NCBI GenBank assembly: GCA_008080925.1
Contig: VMDJ01000117.1
Coordinates: 1 to 12,391, forward strand
From: Gammaproteobacteria bacterium
GTDB taxonomy: Bacteria > Pseudomonadota > Gammaproteobacteria > Chromatiales > Chromatiaceae
Direction of reading: 5' to 3'
Length of the DNA stretch: 12,391 nucleotides
The notes beneath the pieces are model-generated. The model made no database searches. It saw nothing but the letters and a program-made list of their open reading frames with translations, and was not told where the DNA came from. Shown here piece after piece: positions 5,994 through 12,391 of this stretch. The translations under genes were made by a program, and so were the position numbers. Positions within the stretch are counted from its first letter, which is position 1. Every line of letters begins with the position of its first letter.

Positions 5994-7626
5994 CGAACTT
6001 TCTTTGGCTGAATCGCGTAATCAACGTGCCCGTAACGTGGCAATGGCATCTTTAAACGATGTTCAGGTGACACCAACAGGGTTGGTGAAATATGAATCGC
6101 GTGGCAAAGTCCTTGTTGTGGGCGGAGAGCAAGCGCAATGGTTTGCTACGCGACTGGAAAAGCCATTGCAGGCGGAAGTGTTACTTACGGACGATTGTGA
6201 TGAGCTTGGTGTGCCTACCACGCCGCTTGCCGGTAGAGAGCTAAAGATAACTGGCCATCTTGGTGCGTTCCGCATAGAAATTGGTGAGAAGGGAAAGCAC
6301 AACTACCAGCTTATAGAAACCGATATGGTGATGGATCTAGGCACATCGCCACTGCTCAAAAGCGAACTGCCGCCACCCGGTTATTGGTACTACAACCCTG
6401 ATCAAGATTCGCTAGATGCTGCATGGCTAGAACTTGATGGCATGGTGGGCACTTTTGAAAAGCCAAAGTACTTTTCATACGACGCTGATCGATGTGCGCA
6501 TGCTAGGTCTGGCAATGTGGCGTGTACGCGCTGTATAGATGCATGTCCTGCTGATGCAATTATTTCAATTGGTGAGCAAGTTCAAGTTAATCCTAATCTC
6601 TGTCAGGGCGGAGGTGTTTGTGCCACCGTCTGCCCGAGTGGGGCCATGCGCTATGCGTATCCAAAATCTGAAGACACGCTAAACCGAATTCGTAAGATGC
6701 TTGCTACCTATATAACAGAGGGTGGCACTGATCCTGAGTTAGTTGTTTTTGCTGAGAATGATGCGAATATAGCACCACTGCAATCGCCCAACCGATTATC
6801 TCTGATGGTTGAAGAGCTGGCCTCAGTGGGTCTTGAGGTGTGGTTATCTGCATTAGCTTATGGTGCGCGTAAGGTACTTCTTGTCAAAGGCCATGCGTTA
6901 CCTATGTCGGTAAAGGCCGCACTTGACGAACAATTATCGGTCAAAGATGACATCCTAAATGCGCTTGGATACCCATCCTCTGCTGTCAGTTATTACATAT
7001 CAGATGATGATTCTGGAGATGAGGTGAAGATGCCATCAGTGCCTTTGGGTACTTTCATGGCATTTGGTAACAAACGTGAATCGATGTTTTTTGCCATTGA
7101 CCACCTTGTAGAACATGCACCAAATAAAAGCTCTGAGGTCACCCTTGGTTCGGGTGCGCCATTTGGTACCGCTATGGTTGACGCAGACTCATGCACACTA
7201 TGTCTATCTTGTGTGGGAGTTTGTCCGGGTAAGGCGCTGCATACTGGCGATGAGATCCCTCAGTTATTCTTTGTTGAAAACAATTGTCTTCAGTGTGGTA
7301 TGTGCGTTTCCACGTGCCCTGAAGATGCTATCTCAATATCGCCACGTTTGTTGTTTGATCGTGAGGAAAGAAATAAAAAACGGGTACTTTATGAGGAAGA
7401 GCCTTTTTGTTGTATTTCTTGTGGCACACCCTTCGCAACACACAAGACCATTGGCAATATTTTAGAAAAGCTTGCAGGTCATGCGATGTTTCAATCTGAT
7501 AGGGCTAAGAATCGACTAAAAATGTGTGAGGACTGTCGTGTGGTCGATGCAGTACAAGATTCAGATGCGATGCAAGCCAGTTTAGGTAAGCAAACGACCT
7601 ACTCACCAGACAAGGGACGCTCTTAA
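5983..7626 (+). CDS. Multi-cluster 4Fe-4S protein of the fdh accessory operon
   Basis: The 547-residue protein is rich in Fe-S motifs. An N-terminal ~165-residue region (with GKVLVVGGEQ at about 41-50) has no cysteine motif I recognise. A first ferredoxin-like unit has Cys171, 181, 184, 188 and Cys207, 213, 217. A second has two classic CX2CX2CX3CP sites (Cys404-414 and Cys435-445). A C-terminal part has CCISC (476-480) and CEDC (515-518). It has no Tat signal or membrane segment, so it is probably cytoplasmic. Similar large ferredoxin-like proteins accompany DUF3305/DUF3306 in fdh loci; a role in electron transfer or in maturing FdhA is possible but unproven. Its start overlaps DUF3306 by 11 bases and it ends 2 bp before the TorD-like gene. 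It is not the structural beta subunit, which lies at 11653-12258. Confidence 0.85.
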   Translation: MTDNELSLAESRNQRARNVAMASLNDVQVTPTGLVKYESRGKVLVVGGEQAQWFATRLEKPLQAEVLLTDDCDELGVPTTPLAGRELKITGHLGAFRIEIGEKGKHNYQLIETDMVMDLGTSPLLKSELPPPGYWYYNPDQDSLDAAWLELDGMVGTFEKPKYFSYDADRCAHARSGNVACTRCIDACPADAIISIGEQVQVNPNLCQGGGVCATVCPSGAMRYAYPKSEDTLNRIRKMLATYITEGGTDPELVVFAENDANIAPLQSPNRLSLMVEELASVGLEVWLSALAYGARKVLLVKGHALPMSVKAALDEQLSVKDDILNALGYPSSAVSYYISDDDSGDEVKMPSVPLGTFMAFGNKRESMFFAIDHLVEHAPNKSSEVTLGSGAPFGTAMVDADSCTLCLSCVGVCPGKALHTGDEIPQLFFVENNCLQCGMCVSTCPEDAISISPRLLFDREERNKKRVLYEEEPFCCISCGTPFATHKTIGNILEKLAGHAMFQSDRAKNRLKMCEDCRVVDAVQDSDAMQASLGKQTTYSPDKGRS

Positions 7627-7628
7627 AA

Positions 7629-8249
7629 ATGCAAAACAGTGAAGTTAAAAATGATGTTGTTAATGTCGCAACGGTAGAGTCCTCAGACCAAGCAAGAAGA
7701 GCTGCTTTTTACAGCCTGTTAGCGGGTCTTCTTCGTAACGCACCCGATGCCGATGTTTTAGCGTATTGCTTGTCTTTGGATACTACAGACCAAAAGAGTG
7801 AGCTTGGTGCAGCGATTAATACGCTGGTTCTTGCTGCAAAGCACAGTGACCCACAACGGCTAAAGGAAGAATTTCATGAGCTATTCATTGGCCTTGGACG
7901 AGGTGAGTTGGTGCCATATGGATCCTGGTATCAAACCGGGTTTCTTATGGAGCGCCCATTGGGTCAACTCAGAGCAGATTTGGCGAAATTAGGTTTTGAG
8001 CGCAGTGATGATGTTCACGAGCCTGAAGATCACATTGCAGCCCTGATGGAAGTTATGGCCATGCTTATTTACGAAGGGGCTCCGCAGGAGCAGCAGCAGT
8101 TATTTTTCGAGACGCATATATCCTCATGGGCTAAAGATTTCATGAAAGATCTAAGTGTGGCTGAAACTGCAACTTTCTATAGATCGGTTGCGCGTTTAGG
8201 TTCGGCGTTTGTCGCTATTGAATCCCAATACTTAAACCTGACGGCTTGA
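7629..8249 (+). CDS. TorD/DmsD-family molybdoenzyme chaperone
   Basis: Members of this family bind the Tat signal or the apo-enzyme of molybdoenzymes, holding back export until the cofactor is in place. The 206-residue helical protein has the family blocks FHELFIGLGRGE and PYGSWY (about residues 82-100) and the conserved EPEDHIAALMEVM (131-143), with Asp134-His135 of the E-x-D-H signature. It has no signal peptide. The start is 2 bp after the Fe-S protein stop, so the genes are co-transcribed. The likely client is FdhA at 8746, which has a Tat signal; the second client could be the small Tat protein at 8521. The gene ends 271 bp before that operon. No gene symbol is certain. Confidence 0.88.
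   Translation: MQNSEVKNDVVNVATVESSDQARRAAFYSLLAGLLRNAPDADVLAYCLSLDTTDQKSELGAAINTLVLAAKHSDPQRLKEEFHELFIGLGRGELVPYGSWYQTGFLMERPLGQLRADLAKLGFERSDDVHEPEDHIAALMEVMAMLIYEGAPQEQQQLFFETHISSWAKDFMKDLSVAETATFYRSVARLGSAFVAIESQYLNLTA
8199..8215 (+). promoter_or_regulatory. Possible upstream activator site (copy D) inside the chaperone gene
   Basis: GGTTCGGCGTTTGTCGC carries the same GGTTC and TTTGTCGC elements, but with 4 rather than 2 nt between them. It lies exactly 100 bp before copy A and within the last 50 bases of the chaperone CDS. It may be a second enhancer for the fdhX-fdhA operon or a coincidence of codon use. Confidence 0.25.
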
Positions 8250-8300
8250 GCAGTACATTTCACCATTTAAGGTAGAAAAAGTATGCGCCACACCGAAAGT

Positions 8301-8315
8301 GGTTCTTTTTGTCGC
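8301..8315 (+). promoter_or_regulatory. Candidate activator site (UAS), copy A
   Basis: GGTTCTTTTTGTCGC matches copy C in GGTTC-N2-TTTGTCGC. TTTGTCGC begins 127 bp upstream of the sigma-54 promoter at 8435, compared with 125 bp for copy B and its promoter. A copy of GACAAAAA at 8373-8380 forms a distant inverted partner of TTTTTGTC. The remaining 8250-8520 gap has no convincing gene. Confidence 0.55.
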
Positions 8316-8434
8316 ACTCGTTATTTCTGTCCTTAAGCTCAATGACAATTTGACCCAAGATGAACGAATGGGACAAAAAAATACATCTCGTTTAGTTATT
8401 TCACTCCTTTATTACGATTTATTTCATTAAAAAG

Positions 8435-8451
8435 TTGGCTCATCTGTTGCT
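8435..8451 (+). promoter_or_regulatory. Sigma-54 (-24/-12) promoter for fdhX-fdhA-fdhB
   Basis: TTGGCTCATCTGTTGCT has TTGGC in the -24 box, GG-N10-GC spacing and a perfect TTGCT -12 box. Predicted start is near 8462, giving a 59-nt leader before the ATG at 8521. This is the promoter expected to control the structural genes. Confidence 0.8.
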
Positions 8452-8506
8452 TACATATTTATGTATTAGCTAGCACACATGCGTTAGCCCAGGCGAAGAG
8501 CAATGA

Positions 8507-8512
8507 AAGGAG
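8507..8512 (+). promoter_or_regulatory. Ribosome-binding site for the small Tat protein
   Basis: AAGGAG lies 8 nt before the ATG at 8521. It decides for this start over the in-frame ATG at 8503, which falls just before the site itself. Confidence 0.85.
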
Positions 8513-8520
8513 CCTTCTTA

Positions 8521-8724
8521 ATGAATAAAGATAAGCAACAAATTTCTGAATCACGACGCAGTTTTTTGAAGAAAGCTGGCATAGGCGCTAGCACTGCTGC
8601 GGCATCGGTCGCTGTTCCCTCTGTTGCGATGGCATCACCAGAAGATGCTGAGCCAGAGAAGAAGCAGAAGGGCTATCACCTTTCTCAGCATATTTTGACC
8701 TATTACAAGAACGCTTCTCGCTAA
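8521..8724 (+). CDS. fdhX: Small Tat-signal protein of formate dehydrogenase region (FdhX type)
   Basis: The 67-residue protein is almost all signal peptide. It has a twin-arginine motif SRRSFLKK (residues 11-18), a hydrophobic stretch (about 19-42) and a probable cleavage near Ala-x-Ala (MAS). The mature part of about 25 residues ends in the family pattern GYHLSQHILTYYKNASR. It matches the description of the formate dehydrogenase region TAT target family (TIGR02811). The function of the family is not established to my knowledge; it may guide or pace Tat export or assembly of FdhA. It is the first gene of the structural operon, 21 bp before fdhA, with a strong ribosome-binding site. The start at 8521 rather than 8503 is fixed by that site. 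Confidence 0.87.
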   Translation: MNKDKQQISESRRSFLKKAGIGASTAAASVAVPSVAMASPEDAEPEKKQKGYHLSQHILTYYKNASR

Positions 8725-8745
8725 TAACGCGATCTGGAGACAGGA

Positions 8746-11640
8746 ATGAAACTTAAAAAAGTATCCAACAAAGTTGAGGTCACCTTAGATCTCGATAAAG
8801 CGTCAACTTCGAAGACTGGCAACGGTATCTCTCGTCGCGATTTCTTACGTCACTCTGGTATTTTGGCGGGTGGTACTGCTCTGGCATCAGGCTTAGCTCC
8901 TGGCATGATGCGTAAGGCAGAAGCTGCTCAGGCTAAAGGTGCTGGCGCAGTGAAAGAAGTAAGAACAGTCTGTACGCACTGTTCAGTAGGTTGTGGCGTT
9001 ATTGCGGAAGTTCAGAATGGTGTGTGGACTGGTCAAGAGCCAGCGCAAGACCATCCGTTTAACCAAGGCACCCACTGTGCCAAAGGTGCAGCTTTGCGTG
9101 AGCACGGTCATGGTGAGCGACGCTTAAAGTACCCAACTAAGCTGGTTAACGGCAAATGGGAAAAGGTTTCTTGGGAACAGGCGATCAATGAAATTGGCGA
9201 TCAAATGCTCAAGATCCGTCAAGAGTCTAGCCCTGATTCAGTCTATTTCTTGGGCTCTGCTAAGAGCAACAATGAAGGTGCTTACATGTTCCGCAAGATG
9301 GCTGCGATGTGGGGTACCAATAACGTAGACCACCAAGCGCGTATTTGTCACTCAACCACGGTTGCTGGTGTTGCCAATACGTGGGGCTATGGTGCAATGA
9401 CTAATAGCTACAATGACATACACCATTCCAAAGCTGTCTTGTTGATTGGTTCAAATCCTGCGGAAGCGCACCCTGTTTCTCTTCAACATATTTTTGAAGC
9501 CAAAGAAAAGAACAACGCACCTGTCATTGTTATTGATCCTCGCTTTACTCGTACTGCAGCGCATGCGGATCATTTCTTGCAAATTCGTCCTGGTACCGAC
9601 GTGCCAATCATCTGGGGTATGTTGCATCACATCTTCAAGAATGGATGGGAAGATAAGGAATACATTAATCAGCGCGTCTACGGCCTAGATGAAGTTAAGG
9701 CTGAGGTTGCTAAGTGGACACCCGATGAAGTTGAGCGTGTAACAGGCGTGCCAGAGCACAAAGTGTATGCCGCTGCTAAAGCAATGGCTCAAAACCGTCC
9801 AGGTACCTTCATTTGGTGTATGGGTGGTACCCAACACACAGTCGGTAACAACAATACGCGTGCCTACTGCGCGTTCCAGTTGGCTTTAGGCAACATTGGT
9901 GTTTCTGGCGGTGGTGCCAATATTTTCCGAGGTCACGACAACGTACAAGGTGCAACCGACCTCGGTGTTCTTGCGAATACGTTGCCTGGTTACTACGGCC
10001 TTGCTCCTGGTTCATGGGGTCACTGGGCGCGTGTATGGGATCTTGATCTGGATTGGGTTAAGAGTCGCTTTGATTCTGGATCTTACGAAAAGGCTAAAGG
10101 TAAAGACGTTGCGGTTATGAATACCAAAGGTATTCCTGTATCACGTTGGATCGATGGCGTTTTGGAAGACAAAGCAAACGTGGCGCAGAAGGATAATATC
10201 CGTGCCATGTTCATGTGGGGCCACGCGCCAAACTCGCAGACCCGCGGCACCGAAATGAAAAAGGCAATGGAAAAACTCGACATGCTTGTTGTAGTGGATC
10301 CTTATCCTACGGTTTCGGCTGTTATGCATGACAGAACCGATGGTGTGTATTTGCTACCAGCAACAACACAATTTGAAACCTATGGTTCAGTCACTGCTTC
10401 GAACCGCTCAATCCAGTGGCGTGACAAAGTTATCGATCCGTTATTCGAATCAAAGCCAGACCACGTCATCATGTATTTGTTGGCTAAGAAGCTTGGTTTC
10501 GATAAAGAAATGTTCAAGCACGTCAAAATTAATGGCGAGGAGCCTTTGATTGAGGACATCACTCGCGAATTTAACCGCGGTATGTGGACGATCGGTTACA
10601 CCGGCCAAAGCCCTGAGCGCTTAAAGACTCACCAGCAAAACTGGGGAACCTTTGACTATGACTCATTGAAGGCCGAAGGCGGTCCTGCTGACGGTGATTT
10701 CTACGGTATGCCATGGCCATGTTGGGGTACGGCTGACATGAAGCACCCTGGTACACCAAATCTCTACGATCCAAGCCATTCAGTTGCAGAAGGTGGCTTG
10801 ACCTTCCGCGCTCGTTTCGGTGTGGAAAGAAACGGTGTGAGCCTCTTGGCTAACAACAGTTATTCCAAAGGTTCAGAGATCAAAGATGGTTACCCAGAGT
10901 TTACTCACGAGATGTTGAAGAAGCTCGGTTGGTGGGATGACCTTACCGCGGATGAAAAGAAAGCGGCTGAAGGTAAGAACTGGAAGACTGACTTATCAGG
11001 TGGTATTCAGCGCGTCGCCATTAAGCACGGTTGTGCGCCATTTGGTAATGCGAAGGCGCGTACCGTGGTATGGACCTTCCCGGATCCTGTGCCCATTCAC
11101 CGTGAACCTTTGTATACCAGTCGTCGCGACTTGGTTGAGAAGTATCCAACCTACGAAGACCGTAAATCATTCTGGCGTTTGCCAACCCGTTACGGTTCGA
11201 TTCAGGCAAAAGACTATTCAAAAGATTACCCAATCATTTTGACGTCTGGCCGCTTGGTTGAATACGAGGGTGGCGGTGATGAGACCCGTTCGAATCCATG
11301 GCTTGCTGAACTGCAACAAGACATGTTCGTCGAAATTCATCCACGCGATGCTAACAATGCAGGCATCAAAGATGGAGATGATGTGTGGGTTGAAGGTACC
11401 GAAGGTGCCAAGATCAAAGTTAAAGCCATGGTAACTCGAAGAGTTGCAAGTGGTGTTGCTTTCACGCCGTTCCACTTTGGTGGTCACTTCATGGGCGCTG
11501 ATTTACGTGGTAAATATCCAGCAGGATCAGATCCTTACGTACTCGGTGAAGCGTGTAACACAGCCATGACTTACGGTTACGACTCGGTTACGCAAATGCA
11601 AGAAACTAAATGTACTTTGTGTCGCATTTCTAAGGCTTAA
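8746..11640 (+). CDS. fdhA: Formate dehydrogenase catalytic subunit (Mo-bis-MGD, Tat-exported)
   Basis: The 964-residue enzyme oxidises formate to CO2 and passes two electrons to Fe-S clusters. The N-terminus carries a Tat signal (SRRDFLR, residues 29-35, then a hydrophobic segment to about Ala60), preceded by a 28-residue tail. A [4Fe-4S] site follows: Cys76, Cys79, Cys83 and Cys111. The Mo ligand is Cys201 followed by His202 (ARICHSTTVAG), where E. coli FdnG has Sec-His. Later blocks NPAEAHPV, GNIGVSGGGANIFRGHDNVQG and the C-terminal MGD-binding domain (about 820-964) are typical. It belongs to the Cys-type FdhA of about 960 residues, not the Sec type. Maturation should need MoaA, MobA, FdhD and the TorD-like chaperone coded nearby. 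It is the second gene of the operon and is followed by fdhB after 12 bp. Confidence 0.97.
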   Translation: MKLKKVSNKVEVTLDLDKASTSKTGNGISRRDFLRHSGILAGGTALASGLAPGMMRKAEAAQAKGAGAVKEVRTVCTHCSVGCGVIAEVQNGVWTGQEPAQDHPFNQGTHCAKGAALREHGHGERRLKYPTKLVNGKWEKVSWEQAINEIGDQMLKIRQESSPDSVYFLGSAKSNNEGAYMFRKMAAMWGTNNVDHQARICHSTTVAGVANTWGYGAMTNSYNDIHHSKAVLLIGSNPAEAHPVSLQHIFEAKEKNNAPVIVIDPRFTRTAAHADHFLQIRPGTDVPIIWGMLHHIFKNGWEDKEYINQRVYGLDEVKAEVAKWTPDEVERVTGVPEHKVYAAAKAMAQNRPGTFIWCMGGTQHTVGNNNTRAYCAFQLALGNIGVSGGGANIFRGHDNVQGATDLGVLANTLPGYYGLAPGSWGHWARVWDLDLDWVKSRFDSGSYEKAKGKDVAVMNTKGIPVSRWIDGVLEDKANVAQKDNIRAMFMWGHAPNSQTRGTEMKKAMEKLDMLVVVDPYPTVSAVMHDRTDGVYLLPATTQFETYGSVTASNRSIQWRDKVIDPLFESKPDHVIMYLLAKKLGFDKEMFKHVKINGEEPLIEDITREFNRGMWTIGYTGQSPERLKTHQQNWGTFDYDSLKAEGGPADGDFYGMPWPCWGTADMKHPGTPNLYDPSHSVAEGGLTFRARFGVERNGVSLLANNSYSKGSEIKDGYPEFTHEMLKKLGWWDDLTADEKKAAEGKNWKTDLSGGIQRVAIKHGCAPFGNAKARTVVWTFPDPVPIHREPLYTSRRDLVEKYPTYEDRKSFWRLPTRYGSIQAKDYSKDYPIILTSGRLVEYEGGGDETRSNPWLAELQQDMFVEIHPRDANNAGIKDGDDVWVEGTEGAKIKVKAMVTRRVASGVAFTPFHFGGHFMGADLRGKYPAGSDPYVLGEACNTAMTYGYDSVTQMQETKCTLCRISKA

Positions 11641-11652
11641 GGAGAATAGAAC

Positions 11653-12258
11653 ATGGCAAATATGAAGTTCTACTGCGACGCGGAACGCTGCATTGAATGT
11701 AATGCGTGTGTCACAGCATGTAAAAACGAGAATGATGTTCCATGGGGTGTTAATAGACGCCGCGTTGTCACCATTAAAGATGGTGAGCCTGGTGAGCGTT
11801 CTTTATCAGTAGCTTGTATGCACTGTTCAGATGCGCCTTGTGCGGCAGTGTGTCCAGTTAACTGTTTCTACACAACAGAAGACGGCGTCGTATTACACGA
11901 TAAGGACACCTGTATCGGTTGTGGCTACTGCTCTTACGCATGCCCATTTGGTGCGCCACAGTTTCCTAAAGTGGGTGCTTTTGCGTCTCGAGGAAAAATG
12001 GATAAATGTACTTTCTGTGCAGGCGGTCCAGCTGAGGATGGTAGTGCAGCAGAACATACGAAGTATGGCTCAAACCGTTTATCAGAAGGCAAGTTGCCAC
12101 TTTGTGCTGAGATGTGTTCTACCAAGGCTTTGCTAGCCGGTGATGCTGACGTTGTTTCAGATATTTATCGTAAGCGTGTAGTAAATCGCGGTGCCTCGGT
12201 CATGGAGTGGGGTGTTAATTACGAACGAGCAAGTCTCGACGCGAATAAAAAAAGCTAA
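11653..12258 (+). CDS. fdhB: Formate dehydrogenase Fe-S (beta) subunit
   Basis: The 201-residue subunit carries electrons from FdhA to the membrane partner. It has four ferredoxin-type sites: CIECNACVTAC (13-23), CMHCSDAPCAAVCP, CIGCGYCSYACP and CTFCAGG with the later pair CAEMC. Unlike E. coli FdnH/FdoH (about 290-300 residues, with a C-terminal membrane helix) it has no transmembrane segment and stops soon after the last cluster, as in the shorter Wolinella/Shewanella-type subunits. It has no signal peptide and should be carried across with FdhA by the Tat system. A strong ribosome-binding site GGAG overlaps the end of fdhA. A rho-independent terminator follows 12 bp after its stop. Confidence 0.95.
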   Translation: MANMKFYCDAERCIECNACVTACKNENDVPWGVNRRRVVTIKDGEPGERSLSVACMHCSDAPCAAVCPVNCFYTTEDGVVLHDKDTCIGCGYCSYACPFGAPQFPKVGAFASRGKMDKCTFCAGGPAEDGSAAEHTKYGSNRLSEGKLPLCAEMCSTKALLAGDADVVSDIYRKRVVNRGASVMEWGVNYERASLDANKKS

Positions 12259-12270
12259 CGAAAACGAAGT

Positions 12271-12305
12271 AACTATCGGCACGTAATGTGCCGATAGTTG
12301 TTTTT
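12271..12305 (+). terminator. Rho-independent terminator after fdhB
   Basis: A perfect 12-bp stem (AACTATCGGCAC / GTGCCGATAGTT) with a 5-nt loop (GTAAT) is followed by G and a run of five T. It begins 12 bp after the fdhB stop. It lies inside the Fdh structural cluster if the next gene is the gamma subunit, so it may only reduce downstream expression. Confidence 0.85.
12276..12292 (+). promoter_or_regulatory. Weak sigma-54-like match within terminator stem
   Basis: TCGGCACGTAATGTGCC has GGCACG and GG-N10-GC spacing, but GTGCC instead of TTGCW in the -12 box. Its predicted start (about 12303) would be 37 nt before the next ATG. The resemblance follows partly from the hairpin itself (GGCAC paired with GTGCC, 5-nt loop). 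Confidence 0.2.
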
Positions 12306-12339
12306 GCTTATTGGCACATTCTTCAGGGAGTTCTCTCCA

Positions 12340-12391
12340 ATGCCTTCTCTAGTATCAAACAGCATGTTACAAAAGATGTTTATCCCTCTTT
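12340..12391 (+). CDS. Start of unidentified gene, possibly Fdh gamma (cytochrome b) subunit, partial
   Basis: The window ends after 17 codons, MPSLVSNSMLQKMFIPL. AGGGAG at 12325-12330 lies 9 nt before the ATG and supports the start. The end of the peptide is turning hydrophobic, compatible with a signal peptide or first membrane helix. In this kind of locus the gene after fdhB usually codes for FdhC, the membrane cytochrome b subunit, so FdhC is the best guess from position alone. Sequence alone does not identify it. It lies 81 bp after fdhB, beyond the terminator. Confidence 0.5.
   Translation, partial: MPSLVSNSMLQKMFIPL

Noticed and set aside
8286..8310. Hairpin CCAC/GTGG followed by TTCTTTTT as a terminator after the chaperone gene
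   Set aside because: The stem is only 4 bp and its T-run is part of the candidate activator site; too weak to call.
8283..8336. 17-codon open frame (ATG at 8283) as a leader peptide for the fdh operon
   Set aside because: It lies upstream of the sigma-54 promoter at 8435, so it would not be in that transcript, and it overlaps the candidate activator site.
9346..9348. Selenocysteine codon in fdhA
   Set aside because: The active-site codon is TGT (Cys201), with no in-frame TGA, so no SECIS element is needed.
12311..12327. TTGGCAC followed by TTCTTCAGG as a sigma-54 promoter
   Set aside because: The -24 box is perfect but there is no -12 GC at the right distance.

Overview
This window is a formate dehydrogenase locus from a bacterium, most likely a moderately low-GC marine-type gammaproteobacterium. 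That placement is an inference: the gene content and order resemble the Fdh loci known from Shewanella- and Vibrio-like organisms, and no rRNA or other phylogenetic marker is present.

Layout, left to right. Positions 1-48 (-) hold the first 16 codons of a probable mobA. A 285-bp regulatory gap follows, then a sigma-54-dependent response regulator (334-1758, +). Facing it is a minus-strand operon read from right to left: moaA (4639-3635), fdhD (3635-2688) and a helix-turn-helix/PBP-like regulator (2678-1767). A 291-bp divergent control region (4640-4930) separates this operon from a plus-strand operon. That operon carries DUF3305, DUF3306, a large polyferredoxin-like Fe-S protein and a TorD-family chaperone (4931-8249). 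A second control region (8250-8520) precedes the structural genes: a tiny Tat-signal protein (fdhX type), the catalytic subunit fdhA and the four-cluster Fe-S subunit fdhB (8521-12258). A perfect 12-bp terminator hairpin follows, then the first 17 codons of another gene, possibly the membrane cytochrome b subunit.

How the genes fit together. MoaA and MobA act early and late in making the Mo-bis-MGD cofactor. FdhD supplies the sulfur ligand. The TorD-like protein probably protects or loads FdhA before Tat export. FdhA (Tat signal, Cys201 as Mo ligand) and FdhB form the formate-oxidising unit, which needs a membrane quinone-reducing or cytochrome subunit.

The most interesting reading is regulatory. 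Four gene starts (mobA, moaA, the DUF3305 gene, fdhX) each have a GG-N10-GC sigma-54 (-24/-12) promoter, with predicted 5' leaders of 23-59 nt. The 8-mer TTTGTCGC occurs upstream of all of them, at nearly the same distance (125 and 127 bp) from the two plus-strand promoters. The sigma-54 activator encoded inside the locus is the obvious candidate regulator. Its receiver domain has Gly at the normal phospho-Asp position, so it may respond to something other than phosphorylation. Together this suggests a dedicated sigma-54 formate dehydrogenase/molybdenum-cofactor regulon.
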